DNA of 64,000 bases, from positions 1 to 64,000 of the forward strand of contig NZ_DGLI01000021.1 in assembly GCF_002387895.1 (NCBI RefSeq), written 5' to 3'. The DNA comes from Clostridium sp. UBA4548. GTDB taxonomy: Bacteria; Bacillota; Clostridia; Clostridiales; Clostridiaceae. A program made the position numbers and the translations under genes. Of the stretch, positions 33,809 through 41,931 are shown piece by piece. Within the stretch, counting starts at the first letter, position 1; every line of letters starts with the position of its first letter. The notes beneath the pieces are model-generated. The model saw only the letters and a list, made by a program, of their open reading frames with translations. It ran no database searches and had not been told where the DNA came from.

Positions 33809-33825
33809 TATAATTTAGATATAAT
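33809..33825 (+). promoter_or_regulatory. Promoter region of the ATPase-subtilase pair
   Basis: Two -10-like TATAAT boxes (33809-33814 and 33820-33825) lie about 30-50 bases before the AAA ATPase start. No strong -35 is evident. With the terminator just before, this shows that the pair is an independent transcription unit. Confidence 0.5.
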
Positions 33826-33858
33826 GTACGATAGTATAATTAGAGGAGGTGTAATAGT

Positions 33859-34830
33859 ATGGCTACAGGAGAGCATATAAAATTATTAATTCAGGCTCAT
33901 TATGATAATGAAGATCGCTTTAAATCGGTAGTATTGCAGATTGCTGCATATGAGGCAAATAAGGGGCATAATGCACTTGCGAGAGAAATAAGAGATATAG
34001 TAGATGCGTCTAAGATAAAAAGAAACAAAGCAGTTCAATTAAATAATGGTTTTAATGAATTAATAAATAGTACTTTACCAGAGCATAATTTAAGTGAAAT
34101 AGTAGTTGCCGAAGAAATAAAGAAAAGAATTCAAAGAATAATTAAGGAATACAGGCAAAGAGATAAGTTAAAAAGACATGGACTTAATAATAGAAGAAAA
34201 ATACTATTAGCTGGACCTCCAGGAACAGGAAAAACAATGACTGCATCAGTGCTAGCATCTGAGCTGAATTTACCTTTATGTACTATAATGATGGATAAGA
34301 TGGTAACTAAATATATGGGTGAAACAAGTTCTAAACTTAGACAGATATTTGATAATATTTTTGAATATCAAGGAGTATATCTTTTTGATGAGTTCGATGC
34401 TATAGGTTCTGAACGTAGTATGGATAATGATGTTGGAGAAATTAGAAGGGTATTAAATTCCTTTTTACAATTAATAGAGCAGGATGAGTCAGAGAGCATA
34501 ATAGTAGCAGCAACTAATAATCCTAGACTTTTAGATCAAGCTTTATTTAGACGATTTGATGATATAATACACTACACCTTACCAGATGAAATTGAAATTG
34601 AAAGGTTAATTAGAAATAGATTAGGTGAGTTTGCATATAAATCAATTGATTATACACACATAACAGAAAGATGCATTTCATTGAGTCATGCAGAAATATC
34701 AAAAGCCTGTGATGATAGTATTAAGGAATCAATTTTAAATGATATAGGGTTTGTAAATGAAAAGTTGCTTCGAAAAATGATCGAAGAAAGACTTTCATCT
34801 TATATGAGGGGTGGAAATATTGGAGATTAA
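33859..34830 (+). CDS. AAA+ ATPase of a two-gene protease system
   Basis: A 323-residue single-domain classic AAA ATPase (SpoVK/FtsH-like ring module). Walker A GPPGTGKT at residues 119-126, Walker B LFDEFD at 175-180, sensor 1 AATNN around 217-221 and arginine-finger-type RRFD at 231-234 are intact, so it should bind and hydrolyse ATP as a ring. The N-terminal 100 residues are helical and unlike known adaptor domains. It overlaps the subtilase start, so the two are translationally coupled. AGGAGGTG precedes the ATG. The AAA-S8 peptidase pairing recurs in genomic islands; a phage-defence role is inferred, not shown. Confidence 0.88.
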   Translation: MATGEHIKLLIQAHYDNEDRFKSVVLQIAAYEANKGHNALAREIRDIVDASKIKRNKAVQLNNGFNELINSTLPEHNLSEIVVAEEIKKRIQRIIKEYRQRDKLKRHGLNNRRKILLAGPPGTGKTMTASVLASELNLPLCTIMMDKMVTKYMGETSSKLRQIFDNIFEYQGVYLFDEFDAIGSERSMDNDVGEIRRVLNSFLQLIEQDESESIIVAATNNPRLLDQALFRRFDDIIHYTLPDEIEIERLIRNRLGEFAYKSIDYTHITERCISLSHAEISKACDDSIKESILNDIGFVNEKLLRKMIEERLSSYMRGGNIGD

Positions 34831-37303
34831 GTATTACAATAATATTTTTTTAGACAAAACAGGGGAGGCGCATAAATATAAATCTAAAAACCAAGGAGGA
34901 AGGGGAAACACTCTTCCTCCGAGAAATAGAATAGAACATGGGGAAAGAATTCAAAGAAAACTACAGGGTATTTGGGAACGAATAGAGCGTGAAAGTAATG
35001 ATACGACAGCTGTAGCGTTAAATACTAGAGGGGGAACTTATTTAGAGTTTGAAAGCACACCAAATTTTAATTTAACTACAAAAAGCTTAGAATCTACTAA
35101 GGATGGAATAAGGCTATTAAATGTTAGAAAAGAAATAAGAGATGAAGAAACATTTATAAATAAAGCAACTGTGTTTATACCTAAAGGAAAAGAAAATCAT
35201 TTTCTAAAAAAAATAAATGCATACTTAACAAAAGAAACCGGAAAGGGTCGGCCAGCAAATGAAAATTTAATTGCATCTATTAATGATATAAAACTTGCAG
35301 TGTTAGAATCTTTTTGGACAGGCTCAAAAGATTGGATTCCAAAAGATGATTTATCATGGTGTGAAGTTTGGATAAGTAGCGATTCAGATGAGAAAGAAGC
35401 AGAATTTAGAAACGTGCTAGAGTTGTTAGGTATTGAAAGTAAAAGAGAGAAAATATCGTTTCCTGAACGTAGAGTTTTATTTGTGAAAGCTAATAAAGAT
35501 TTGTTACAAAAGGTAATAGAAAATACGCATCTAGTTGCAGAGATACGAAGAGCTACGGAAACTGCGGCCTTTTTTATTGATTTAGAAAATACTGAGCAAA
35601 CAGAATGGGCTAATGAGCTATTAAACAGGCTAAAAGTAAATCAAAATAGTAATACTTATATAAGCGTATTAGATACTGGAGTTAATAATGGACATATGCT
35701 TTTAAAACCAATTTTAAATGATGATAAGTGCTATAGTTATGAAAGTACTTGGGGTACATACGATCATGAAGGCCATGGTACAAGTATGGCTGGATTAAGC
35801 GCATTTGGTAATTTGCAAAGTGCTTTAGAATGTAATCATGAAATAACAGTAGATCACTGTTTAGAATCATATAAAATACTTCCGCCCAGAGGAGAAAATA
35901 ATCCTCAGTTGTATGGTGCGATAACAACGGACGCTGTGAGTAACTTAATTATTGACAATCCTAACAAACAGAGAATAATATGTATGGCAATAACAGCACC
36001 TAAATATCAAACGGGAGACGGAAGTCCTTCTTCTTGGTCAGCGGCGATAGATGAGATCACATCAGGATATATAGATGGTATTCAAAAGCTTTTCCTAGTT
36101 TCAGCTGGGAATATACAAGATAATGATGATTGGATGAATTATCCTATTAGTAATATAACTAGATCTGTCCAAAATCCTGGACAATCTTGGAATGCGGTTA
36201 CAGTAGGTGCATATACTGAAAAGTGCACGATAGATAGAGAGAAATATGGTGATATGGTAACGGTGGCAAGCAGTGGAGAGTTATCACCGTATAGTTCTAC
36301 CTCAGCTAGTTGGGATAGTAAATGGCCCATAAAACCAGAAATTGTTCTAGAAGGTGGAAATATTATTAAGGATTCACATGGGTGTTATGGTGGAGAGGAT
36401 GACCTATCGTTATTAACTACAAATTATATGCCAAGTAAACAGCAGTTTACAACAATTTGGGCAACAAGTGCAGCTACAGCGCAAGCATCTTGGATGGCGG
36501 CAAAGTTACAAAGTATGTATCCAAATGCATGGCCTGAGACAATAAGAGCTTTGTTAATACACTCGGCTGAGTGGACTGACGCAATGAAAAAACAGTTTCT
36601 AGACGGCAATACCAAGACTGATTTTAGAAAACTTTTAAGGACTTGTGGGTATGGAGTTCCAAATCTACAAAAGGCTATACTGTGTGCGAATAATAGCGTA
36701 AATTTAATTATACAATCTGAGTTGCAACCATTTGAGAAAGTGAAGGGTAGTTATAAAAGTAAAGATATGCATATACATGAATTACCTTGGCCTAGTGAGA
36801 TATTACAGCAGCTTTATACTACACAAGTTGAGATGAAAGTAACATTGTCCTACTTTATTGAACCCGGACCAGGAGAAGTAGGGTGGAAAGATAGATATAG
36901 GTATGCTTCCTGTGCTTTAAGATTTGATGTCAATGGATCTGATACAAAGGAAGTATTTATGAGCAGAATATCTAAGGCAATAGAAGAAGAAAATAATGAT
37001 ATCATTAAAAGTGGTGGTGGAAATGTTAATTGGTTATTAGGACCTAATAGTAGGAATGTTGGTTCTATACACTCGGATGTTTGGAAGGGAACAGCAGCAG
37101 AGTTAGCAACTTCAAATTTAATTGCTATTTATCCAGCAATTGGTTGGTGGAGAGAAAGAAGCTATTTAGGACGTTGGGATCATAAAATAAGATATTCGTT
37201 GATAGTATCAATTTCCACACCGAAGGTTGAAACTGATTTATATACTCCAATAATAAGTAAGATTGAGGTTAATAATAAAGTTAAGGTAGAAATACCAACT
37301 TAG
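34811..37303 (+). CDS. Intracellular subtilisin-like serine protease (S8), partner of the AAA ATPase
   Basis: An 830-residue S8 protease with an intact catalytic set: D288 (SVLDTGV), H322 (EGHGTSMAG), oxyanion N434 (VSAGN) and S553 (WATSAATAQ). The 250 residues before and 270 after the catalytic domain are extra, with a beta-rich, C-terminal part. No signal peptide or transmembrane segment is present, so it acts in the cytoplasm. GTG 34811 overlaps the ATPase end by 20 bases; TTG 34820 has the better spaced GAGGGGTG. Intracellular subtilases are normally controlled; the ATPase probably does so or feeds substrates. It is the last gene before the right attachment site. Confidence 0.88.
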   Translation: MEILEIKYYNNIFLDKTGEAHKYKSKNQGGRGNTLPPRNRIEHGERIQRKLQGIWERIERESNDTTAVALNTRGGTYLEFESTPNFNLTTKSLESTKDGIRLLNVRKEIRDEETFINKATVFIPKGKENHFLKKINAYLTKETGKGRPANENLIASINDIKLAVLESFWTGSKDWIPKDDLSWCEVWISSDSDEKEAEFRNVLELLGIESKREKISFPERRVLFVKANKDLLQKVIENTHLVAEIRRATETAAFFIDLENTEQTEWANELLNRLKVNQNSNTYISVLDTGVNNGHMLLKPILNDDKCYSYESTWGTYDHEGHGTSMAGLSAFGNLQSALECNHEITVDHCLESYKILPPRGENNPQLYGAITTDAVSNLIIDNPNKQRIICMAITAPKYQTGDGSPSSWSAAIDEITSGYIDGIQKLFLVSAGNIQDNDDWMNYPISNITRSVQNPGQSWNAVTVGAYTEKCTIDREKYGDMVTVASSGELSPYSSTSASWDSKWPIKPEIVLEGGNIIKDSHGCYGGEDDLSLLTTNYMPSKQQFTTIWATSAATAQASWMAAKLQSMYPNAWPETIRALLIHSAEWTDAMKKQFLDGNTKTDFRKLLRTCGYGVPNLQKAILCANNSVNLIIQSELQPFEKVKGSYKSKDMHIHELPWPSEILQQLYTTQVEMKVTLSYFIEPGPGEVGWKDRYRYASCALRFDVNGSDTKEVFMSRISKAIEEENNDIIKSGGGNVNWLLGPNSRNVGSIHSDVWKGTAAELATSNLIAIYPAIGWWRERSYLGRWDHKIRYSLIVSISTPKVETDLYTPIISKIEVNNKVKVEIPT

Positions 37304-37448
37304 ATACGCTAATTTGAAAATCTTGGGTATTAGACGCTTTAAAAGTGCTTAGTATAACAGTTTTTCTTTCTCATATAGCAATAATTTGTGCGAAATTATT
37401 AGGATTGACTGCTATTCTATTTTCTTGCAAATTAAAAAATAGTTTAAT

Positions 37449-37490
37449 AAATCTAGTGTCGGAATTTCCTACACTAGATTTTAATGTTTA
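37449..37490 (+). terminator. Terminator of the ATPase-subtilase operon
   Basis: AAATCTAGTGT (37449-37459) pairs perfectly with ACACTAGATTT (37471-37481), followed by T-rich DNA. The remaining stretch 37304-37642 holds no gene apart from the arm sites. Confidence 0.82.
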
Positions 37491-37588
37491 ATAAAATAAT
37501 TTTCGAATGTTAATTTTATTTATATTAAATGAAGTTTAGATTTTTTAGGCACACTTTATTGTATTTTAATGTATTTTTTTAAATCAAT

Positions 37589-37607
37589 AGTACCCAAATA
37601 GTACCCA
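37589..37607. repeat. Candidate integrase arm-type sites, right end
   Basis: AGTACCCA at 37589-37596 and 37600-37607, 11 bp apart, matching the pair at 18680-18698. Confidence 0.75.
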
Positions 37608-37635
37608 AATGAAGAATTTCATTATAATTAACAAA

Positions 37636-37668
37636 AAATAAAAGAAGCTTCAAACCCTTGAAGCTTCT
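37636..37668 (-). terminator. Element-supplied terminator for tRNA-Trp
   Basis: AGAAGCTTCAA (37643-37653) and TTGAAGCTTCT (37658-37668) form a perfect 11-bp stem; read on the minus strand, downstream of the tRNA, it is followed by TTTTATTTTTTG. It replaces the original terminator, now left at 18484-18513. Confidence 0.88.
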
Positions 37669-37679
37669 AATGTTTAGTG

Positions 37680-37724
37680 TGGCAGGGGCAACAGGACTTG
37701 AACCCGTAACCAACGGTTTTGGAG
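37680..37724 (-). repeat. attR: 45-bp core within tRNA-Trp
   Basis: Identical to 18518-18562. The repeat spans the 3' half of tRNA-Trp up to the anticodon loop; the following bases (ACCGC) continue the tRNA here and differ at attL. Confidence 0.95.
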
Positions 37725-37755
37725 ACCGCTACTCTACCAATTGAGCTATACCCCT
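37680..37755 (-). tRNA. tRNA-Trp (CCA)
   Basis: Reverse strand begins AGGGGTATAGCTCAATTGGT, has the anticodon CCA in TCTCCAAAA, the T arm GGGTTCAAGTCC and ends TGCCCCTGCCA with encoded CCA. The 76-base cloverleaf is complete. Its 3' half is carried by the element and rebuilt at integration. Confidence 0.97.
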
Positions 37756-37937
37756 ATGTTTAGTTTTGTCTTACCGACAAAATATATATTATCATAAAAC
37801 ATTTGCTTTGACAAGAGAAATTTTAAAAATCCTCTTACTGACAGTGTAAAGTTAATTAAAAGCTACATAGGGATATTATGGGCTTTATGGGGCAAACTAA
37901 CACCAGTTATAAAAATATGTTGGTGGAGGAGTTCACA

Positions 37938-38735
37938 TTGAGTCTAAAGAAAAAAGTTTTATTTATTATCATACCAGTTCTTATTTACTTTGTGAGTTTA
38001 AATAATAAATCAGCTTTTTCTACTCAGGTTTTTAATAGAGCAGGGGATGGTAATAGCAAGGTTTATATTACGGGAGATATTCATGGACTTTTAGGAATAG
38101 AAAGAGTTTTGAAGATAAATCACTTAGATGAAGATGATTATTTAATCATTTTAGGAGATTTCGGTCTTTTATGGGATGGTAGCTTAAAAGAAACCAAGGC
38201 CTTAAATAAACTGAATAAAAAGCCTTTCACTACTTTGATAATAGATGGTAATCATGAAAACTTTGATATGCTAAATGCACTACCTATGGAACAATGGAAT
38301 GGAGGTAAAGTACATAAAATTAAAGATAAAGTACTTCATCTTATGAGAGGTGAGGTCTTTACCATAAACAATAAGAAATATTTTACCTTTGGTGGTGGCA
38401 AGTCTATTGATAAGGACAGACGGGTAGATAAGGTTAGTTGGTGGAAGGAAGAGATTCCATCCACAGAAGAAATGAACAATGGACTAAAGAATTTAGAAAA
38501 ATGTGATTATGTTGTGGATTACATATTAACTCATACTACGGATGTGGATAATTTATATACCATTGGAGATGCTTTAGGGTTTACTCCTACTGAAGATGAA
38601 TTAAATACTTTTTTATCTGAGGTAAAAAGTAAAACTAGTTATAATAAATGGTATTTTGGTCATTTTCATTTAGATTGGAAGATTAATAATAAGGATAGAG
38701 TAGTGCTTGAAGAGATATTAGAAATAGGCAACTAA
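37938..38735 (+). CDS. Calcineurin-like metallophosphoesterase with N-terminal signal or anchor
   Basis: The metallophosphoesterase fold shows all metal-binding blocks: ITGDIHG, ILGDFG, IDGNHENF, THT and GHFHLD. A hydrophobic segment at the N-terminus (KKKVLFIIIPVLIYFVSLNN) marks it as membrane-anchored or exported, unusual for this mostly cytoplasmic group. ATG 37878 is in frame, but GGAGGAG lies six bases before TTG 37938, the better start (265 residues). Substrate unknown. It stands just outside the element, divergent from the tRNA-Trp gene. Confidence 0.83.
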   Translation: MSLKKKVLFIIIPVLIYFVSLNNKSAFSTQVFNRAGDGNSKVYITGDIHGLLGIERVLKINHLDEDDYLIILGDFGLLWDGSLKETKALNKLNKKPFTTLIIDGNHENFDMLNALPMEQWNGGKVHKIKDKVLHLMRGEVFTINNKKYFTFGGGKSIDKDRRVDKVSWWKEEIPSTEEMNNGLKNLEKCDYVVDYILTHTTDVDNLYTIGDALGFTPTEDELNTFLSEVKSKTSYNKWYFGHFHLDWKINNKDRVVLEEILEIGN

Positions 38736-38791
38736 AAATAAGCGTTATAGGAAATTAGAAGATTAGGTTTTAAATAGACATAGAATAAAAT

Positions 38792-38836
38792 AAAAACAGG
38801 TTAGAAAGTTCTTTGAACTTTCTAACCTGTTTTTTA
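38792..38836. terminator. Bidirectional terminator after the phosphoesterase and uraA genes
   Basis: AAAAACAGGTTAGAAAGTTC (38792-38811) and GAACTTTCTAACCTGTTTTT (38815-38834) make a perfect 20-bp stem with a TTT loop. Confidence 0.93.
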
Positions 38837-38882
38837 ATACATTTAATGGTGTAATTATCCACAGAATTATTATTATGTTACA

Positions 38883-40187
38883 CTATTTTTCATTCATTAG
38901 GTTTAACTTATCAAATATCATGAAGGCTGAGTTTAAAGCTATTGCTACTAAAGTTGCAAGTCCCATTCCACCTACTTCAATTACTCCAAAGTGAAGCTTT
39001 ATTCCACTTAAGCCTATGATAAGAATCACAGAAGTTAACATAAGATTTCTTGATTTAGAGTAGTCCACTTTTTCCTCTATAAAGGTTCTAAGACCTGAAG
39101 TTGCGATTGTTCCGAAGAGTAGAAGGGATATCCCACCTATTACAGGGGTTGGGATAGTTCTAATTAGTGAAGCTAAGGTTCCTGAGAAACCTAGAACTAT
39201 TGATAGTAGTCCTGCACCACAAATTACATATACACTATAAACCTTTGTTATAGCCATAACACCAACATTTTCACCATAAGTAGTGGTTGGTACTGAACCT
39301 AGTAATCCTGAAAGCATGGTGGATAATCCATCCCCAAGTAAGGATCTATGAAGACCTGGATCAGAGGTTAAATCTTTTCCAACTACGCTACTAGTAACTG
39401 CAAGGTGTCCTATATGCTCCGCAATAACTACGAAAGTTGCTGGGAATATGGTTAATATTGCAGTTAGGTCAAATTTTGCAAAAGCCATGGTTGGAGCTGC
39501 TATTAAACTTGCTTCTTTTACTGAAGTGAAGTCTATTAATCCCATGAAGTAAGCTGAGACATATCCAACTACAACTGCTATTAAAATTGGTATTATCTTA
39601 AGAAATCCTTTGAAAACTACTGAACCTAAAACTAGTGTTCCAAGTGTTATCATTGAAACTATTACCCAAGTCATATTAAGCTCAGGTGAGTTTGAAAGTC
39701 CTACTGGAAAGCCAGCCATATCTGCTGCAACTGGTGCAAGCTCAAGACCTATTATTGTAACAATGGCTCCCATAGCTGCTGGTGGGAAAAGCTTTTTAAT
39801 CCAACCTATGCCTGTAAAACCTACAGTTATAGCTACAGCTGAAAAAACTAAACCTGAAACTACGAAACCACCTTGTATGTGTTGGAAGCTATAGCCTTGT
39901 TGTTGAAGTAATAGTACCGGTGCTATAAAAGCAAAGCTTGAACCAAGAAATGCAGGTATCTTTCCTTTTGTGATTACTGCATAAAGTAAGGTTCCAATAC
40001 CGTTAAAGAATAATACCGTTGCAGGGTCTATATTAAATAAAATTGGTACAAGTACAGAGGCACCAAACATTGCAAACAAGTGCTGTAAACTTAGTGGTAT
40101 TGCTTTCTTTAGAGGCACCTTGTCTTGAACATCAATAACAGAGTTTTCCTCTACTAATGCATTTTTTGTTGATAAACTATTTTCCAT
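38883..40187 (-). CDS. uraA: Uracil/xanthine permease family (NCS2) uracil transporter
   Basis: A 434-residue NCS2 transporter with about 14 membrane segments and the family signatures (LQHLFAMFGASVLVPILFNIDP, NSPELNMTWV, PATFVVIAEHIGHLAVTSSVVGKDL, TTYGENVGVMAITKVYS). The last block contains the conserved residues for uracil binding and proton coupling. The upstream leader has PyrR recognition loops, which supports uracil as the substrate over xanthine. GGGGGAT precedes the ATG. Confidence 0.93.
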   Translation of the reverse strand: MENSLSTKNALVEENSVIDVQDKVPLKKAIPLSLQHLFAMFGASVLVPILFNIDPATVLFFNGIGTLLYAVITKGKIPAFLGSSFAFIAPVLLLQQQGYSFQHIQGGFVVSGLVFSAVAITVGFTGIGWIKKLFPPAAMGAIVTIIGLELAPVAADMAGFPVGLSNSPELNMTWVIVSMITLGTLVLGSVVFKGFLKIIPILIAVVVGYVSAYFMGLIDFTSVKEASLIAAPTMAFAKFDLTAILTIFPATFVVIAEHIGHLAVTSSVVGKDLTSDPGLHRSLLGDGLSTMLSGLLGSVPTTTYGENVGVMAITKVYSVYVICGAGLLSIVLGFSGTLASLIRTIPTPVIGGISLLLFGTIATSGLRTFIEEKVDYSKSRNLMLTSVILIIGLSGIKLHFGVIEVGGMGLATLVAIALNSAFMIFDKLNLMNEK

Positions 40188-40214
40188 TTTAAATCCCCCT
40201 TAAAAATATTATTT

Positions 40215-40386
40215 GGGGGAGCGCTAGCTCCCTTTTTAGCCTCGCAGGACTAAATTAAAAGTAACCTATTAAATCATAAGACTTAAAGAAATAAAAAAGA
40301 CTTCTTACAATGGTAAGAAGTCTAATATAGCACCCACTAAGGGTAATAATTCACTATATTTTTCTCCTTACAGTCTCTCTGGATCT
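40215..40386 (-). promoter_or_regulatory. PyrR-type leader with two binding loops
   Basis: On the minus strand, AGATCCAGAGAGACT (40372-40386) is followed by a perfect 11-bp terminator hairpin (AGACTTCTTAC / GTAAGAAGTCT, 40298-40323) with a T run. A second loop AGTCCTGCGAGGCT (40238-40251), a perfect match to the PyrR consensus, is followed by a GGGAGC-GCTCCC hairpin (40217-40232) just before the start. PyrR with UMP would favour termination at the first; the second probably acts on translation. The rest of 40188-40584 has no gene. Confidence 0.88.
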
Positions 40387-40584
40387 GATTAAAGGTTTAA
40401 ATACATATTAACATAAGTTACATAACACTACAATAGTAATTTTAAAATTAAATTAAGGGTATAAAATCCAATTTAAATGAAAGAAGGAAGTTAGAAACTT
40501 GCAAATAATCTTGAAATTAGGCATAACAATTAACAATTATGAATATTATGTAACAACAATTAATTTTTAGGGGGATTTTATATA

Positions 40585-41931
40585 ATGTTTGCCGAATTCG
40601 TAAGCAAAGCCGCTACATTTCTTTGGGGGTATCCCTTAATTATTCTTTTATTTGGGACTCATTTATTCTTAACTTTTAGACTAAGGTTTATGCAAAAATA
40701 CATTGGAAAAGCAATCAAGCTTTCTGTGACAAAGGACGACTTTGCTGAAGGAGATGTAAGTCAATTTAGTGCTCTTTGCACAGCTCTTGCAGCAACTATA
40801 GGAACAGGTAATATTGTAGGAGTTGCTACAGCAGTATCCCTAGGAGGGCCAGGGGCAGTGCTCTGGACTTGGCTTACAGGGGTTTTTGGAATTGCAACAA
40901 AGTATTCTGAAGCCCTATTATCAGTAAAGTATAGAGTTAAAACTGAAGATGGGACCATGGCTGGAGGTCCAATGTATGTAATGGAAAAAGCTATGGGTAA
41001 AAAGTGGCTAGCTGTTTTATTTGCAACCTTTACAAGTATAGCAGCCTTTGGGATAGGTTGTGCAGTTCAGGCAAACTCTATTTCCACTATGCTACAAAGT
41101 ACCTTTAGCATCCCAACTTGGGTATCAGGAGCAATGATGGCAATTCTTACAGCTATAGTTGTAATTGGAGGCATTAAGAGTATAGCAAAAGTATGTGATA
41201 TTCTCGTGCCATTTATGGCTATATTCTATGTTTTAGGTTGCTTAATTATATTAGGGTTAACCTTTAGTTCTATACCTTCAAGCATAGCATTAATCTTCAA
41301 GAGTGCTTTTTCAGCTAAGGCTGTAGGTGGAGGAGCTGCTGGTGCTGGAATTATGATGGCTATGAGATATGGTATTGCAAGAGGATTATTCTCAAACGAA
41401 TCAGGTCTTGGTAGTGCTCCAATAGTTGCAGCAGCTGCACAAACAAGAAATCCAGTTAAGCAAGCCCTTGTATCCTCTACAGGAACTTTCTGGGATACAG
41501 TAGTGGTTTGTGCTATGACAGGTCTTGTTATAGTAAATACAGGAGTCTGGAATCAAGGGTTAAATGGTGGAGAGTTAACAAAAGCAGCTTTTGCAATAAT
41601 ACCAGTAGTTGGACCAATAGTATTAACAGTAGGACTTTTAACCTTTGTATTTTCTACTATACTTGGATGGTCTTATTATGCTGAAAAGGCTATAGAGTAT
41701 TTATTCGGCAAAAAGGCAATAACTCCATATAGAATTGTGTATGTAATTATGGTATTTGTAGGAAGTGTATTTAGTTTAGACTTGGTATGGAATTTATCAG
41801 ACCTTGCAAATGGATTAATGGCAATTCCAAACCTTATATGCTTGCTTGCGTTAAGTGGAGTTATAGTTAATGAAACTAAAAAATATTTATGGGATGATAA
41901 CCTTGAGGAAATAGATAAGGAACTTAATTAA
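40585..41931 (+). CDS. Sodium/alanine (glycine) symporter, AGCS family, copy 1
   Basis: A 448-residue AGCS transporter with about ten membrane segments. It has the family blocks TALAATIGTGNIVGVATAVSLGGPGAVLWTW, KYRVKTEDGTMAGGPMYVME and ARGLFSNESGLGSAPIVAAA. It imports alanine or glycine with sodium. GGGGG precedes ATG 40585. A near-identical paralogue follows 560 bases downstream, an apparent recent tandem duplication. Confidence 0.93.
   Translation: MFAEFVSKAATFLWGYPLIILLFGTHLFLTFRLRFMQKYIGKAIKLSVTKDDFAEGDVSQFSALCTALAATIGTGNIVGVATAVSLGGPGAVLWTWLTGVFGIATKYSEALLSVKYRVKTEDGTMAGGPMYVMEKAMGKKWLAVLFATFTSIAAFGIGCAVQANSISTMLQSTFSIPTWVSGAMMAILTAIVVIGGIKSIAKVCDILVPFMAIFYVLGCLIILGLTFSSIPSSIALIFKSAFSAKAVGGGAAGAGIMMAMRYGIARGLFSNESGLGSAPIVAAAAQTRNPVKQALVSSTGTFWDTVVVCAMTGLVIVNTGVWNQGLNGGELTKAAFAIIPVVGPIVLTVGLLTFVFSTILGWSYYAEKAIEYLFGKKAITPYRIVYVIMVFVGSVFSLDLVWNLSDLANGLMAIPNLICLLALSGVIVNETKKYLWDDNLEEIDKELN

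Larger units (their letters stand above)
18518..37724. mobile_element. Integrated phage-satellite-like element in tRNA-Trp (about 19.2 kb)
   Basis: The element is bounded by a 45-bp direct repeat of the tRNA-Trp 3' half. Its genes are integrase and repressor on the minus strand, then a rightward set: Cro- and Xis-like proteins, primase-helicase, serine recombinase, tail chaperone and tape measure, sigma-like factors, small-terminase-like protein, membrane protein, AAA ATPase and subtilase. No capsid, portal, large terminase, tail tube, baseplate, holin or lysin gene is visible. The size and order (int, divergent switch, primase, ori, TerS, cargo) resemble phage-inducible chromosomal islands. 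A decayed prophage remains an alternative, although every gene seen here is intact. Confidence 0.9.

Noticed and set aside
38883..40187. Xanthine permease
   Set aside because: The leader carries PyrR loops and not a purine riboswitch, which favours uracil.
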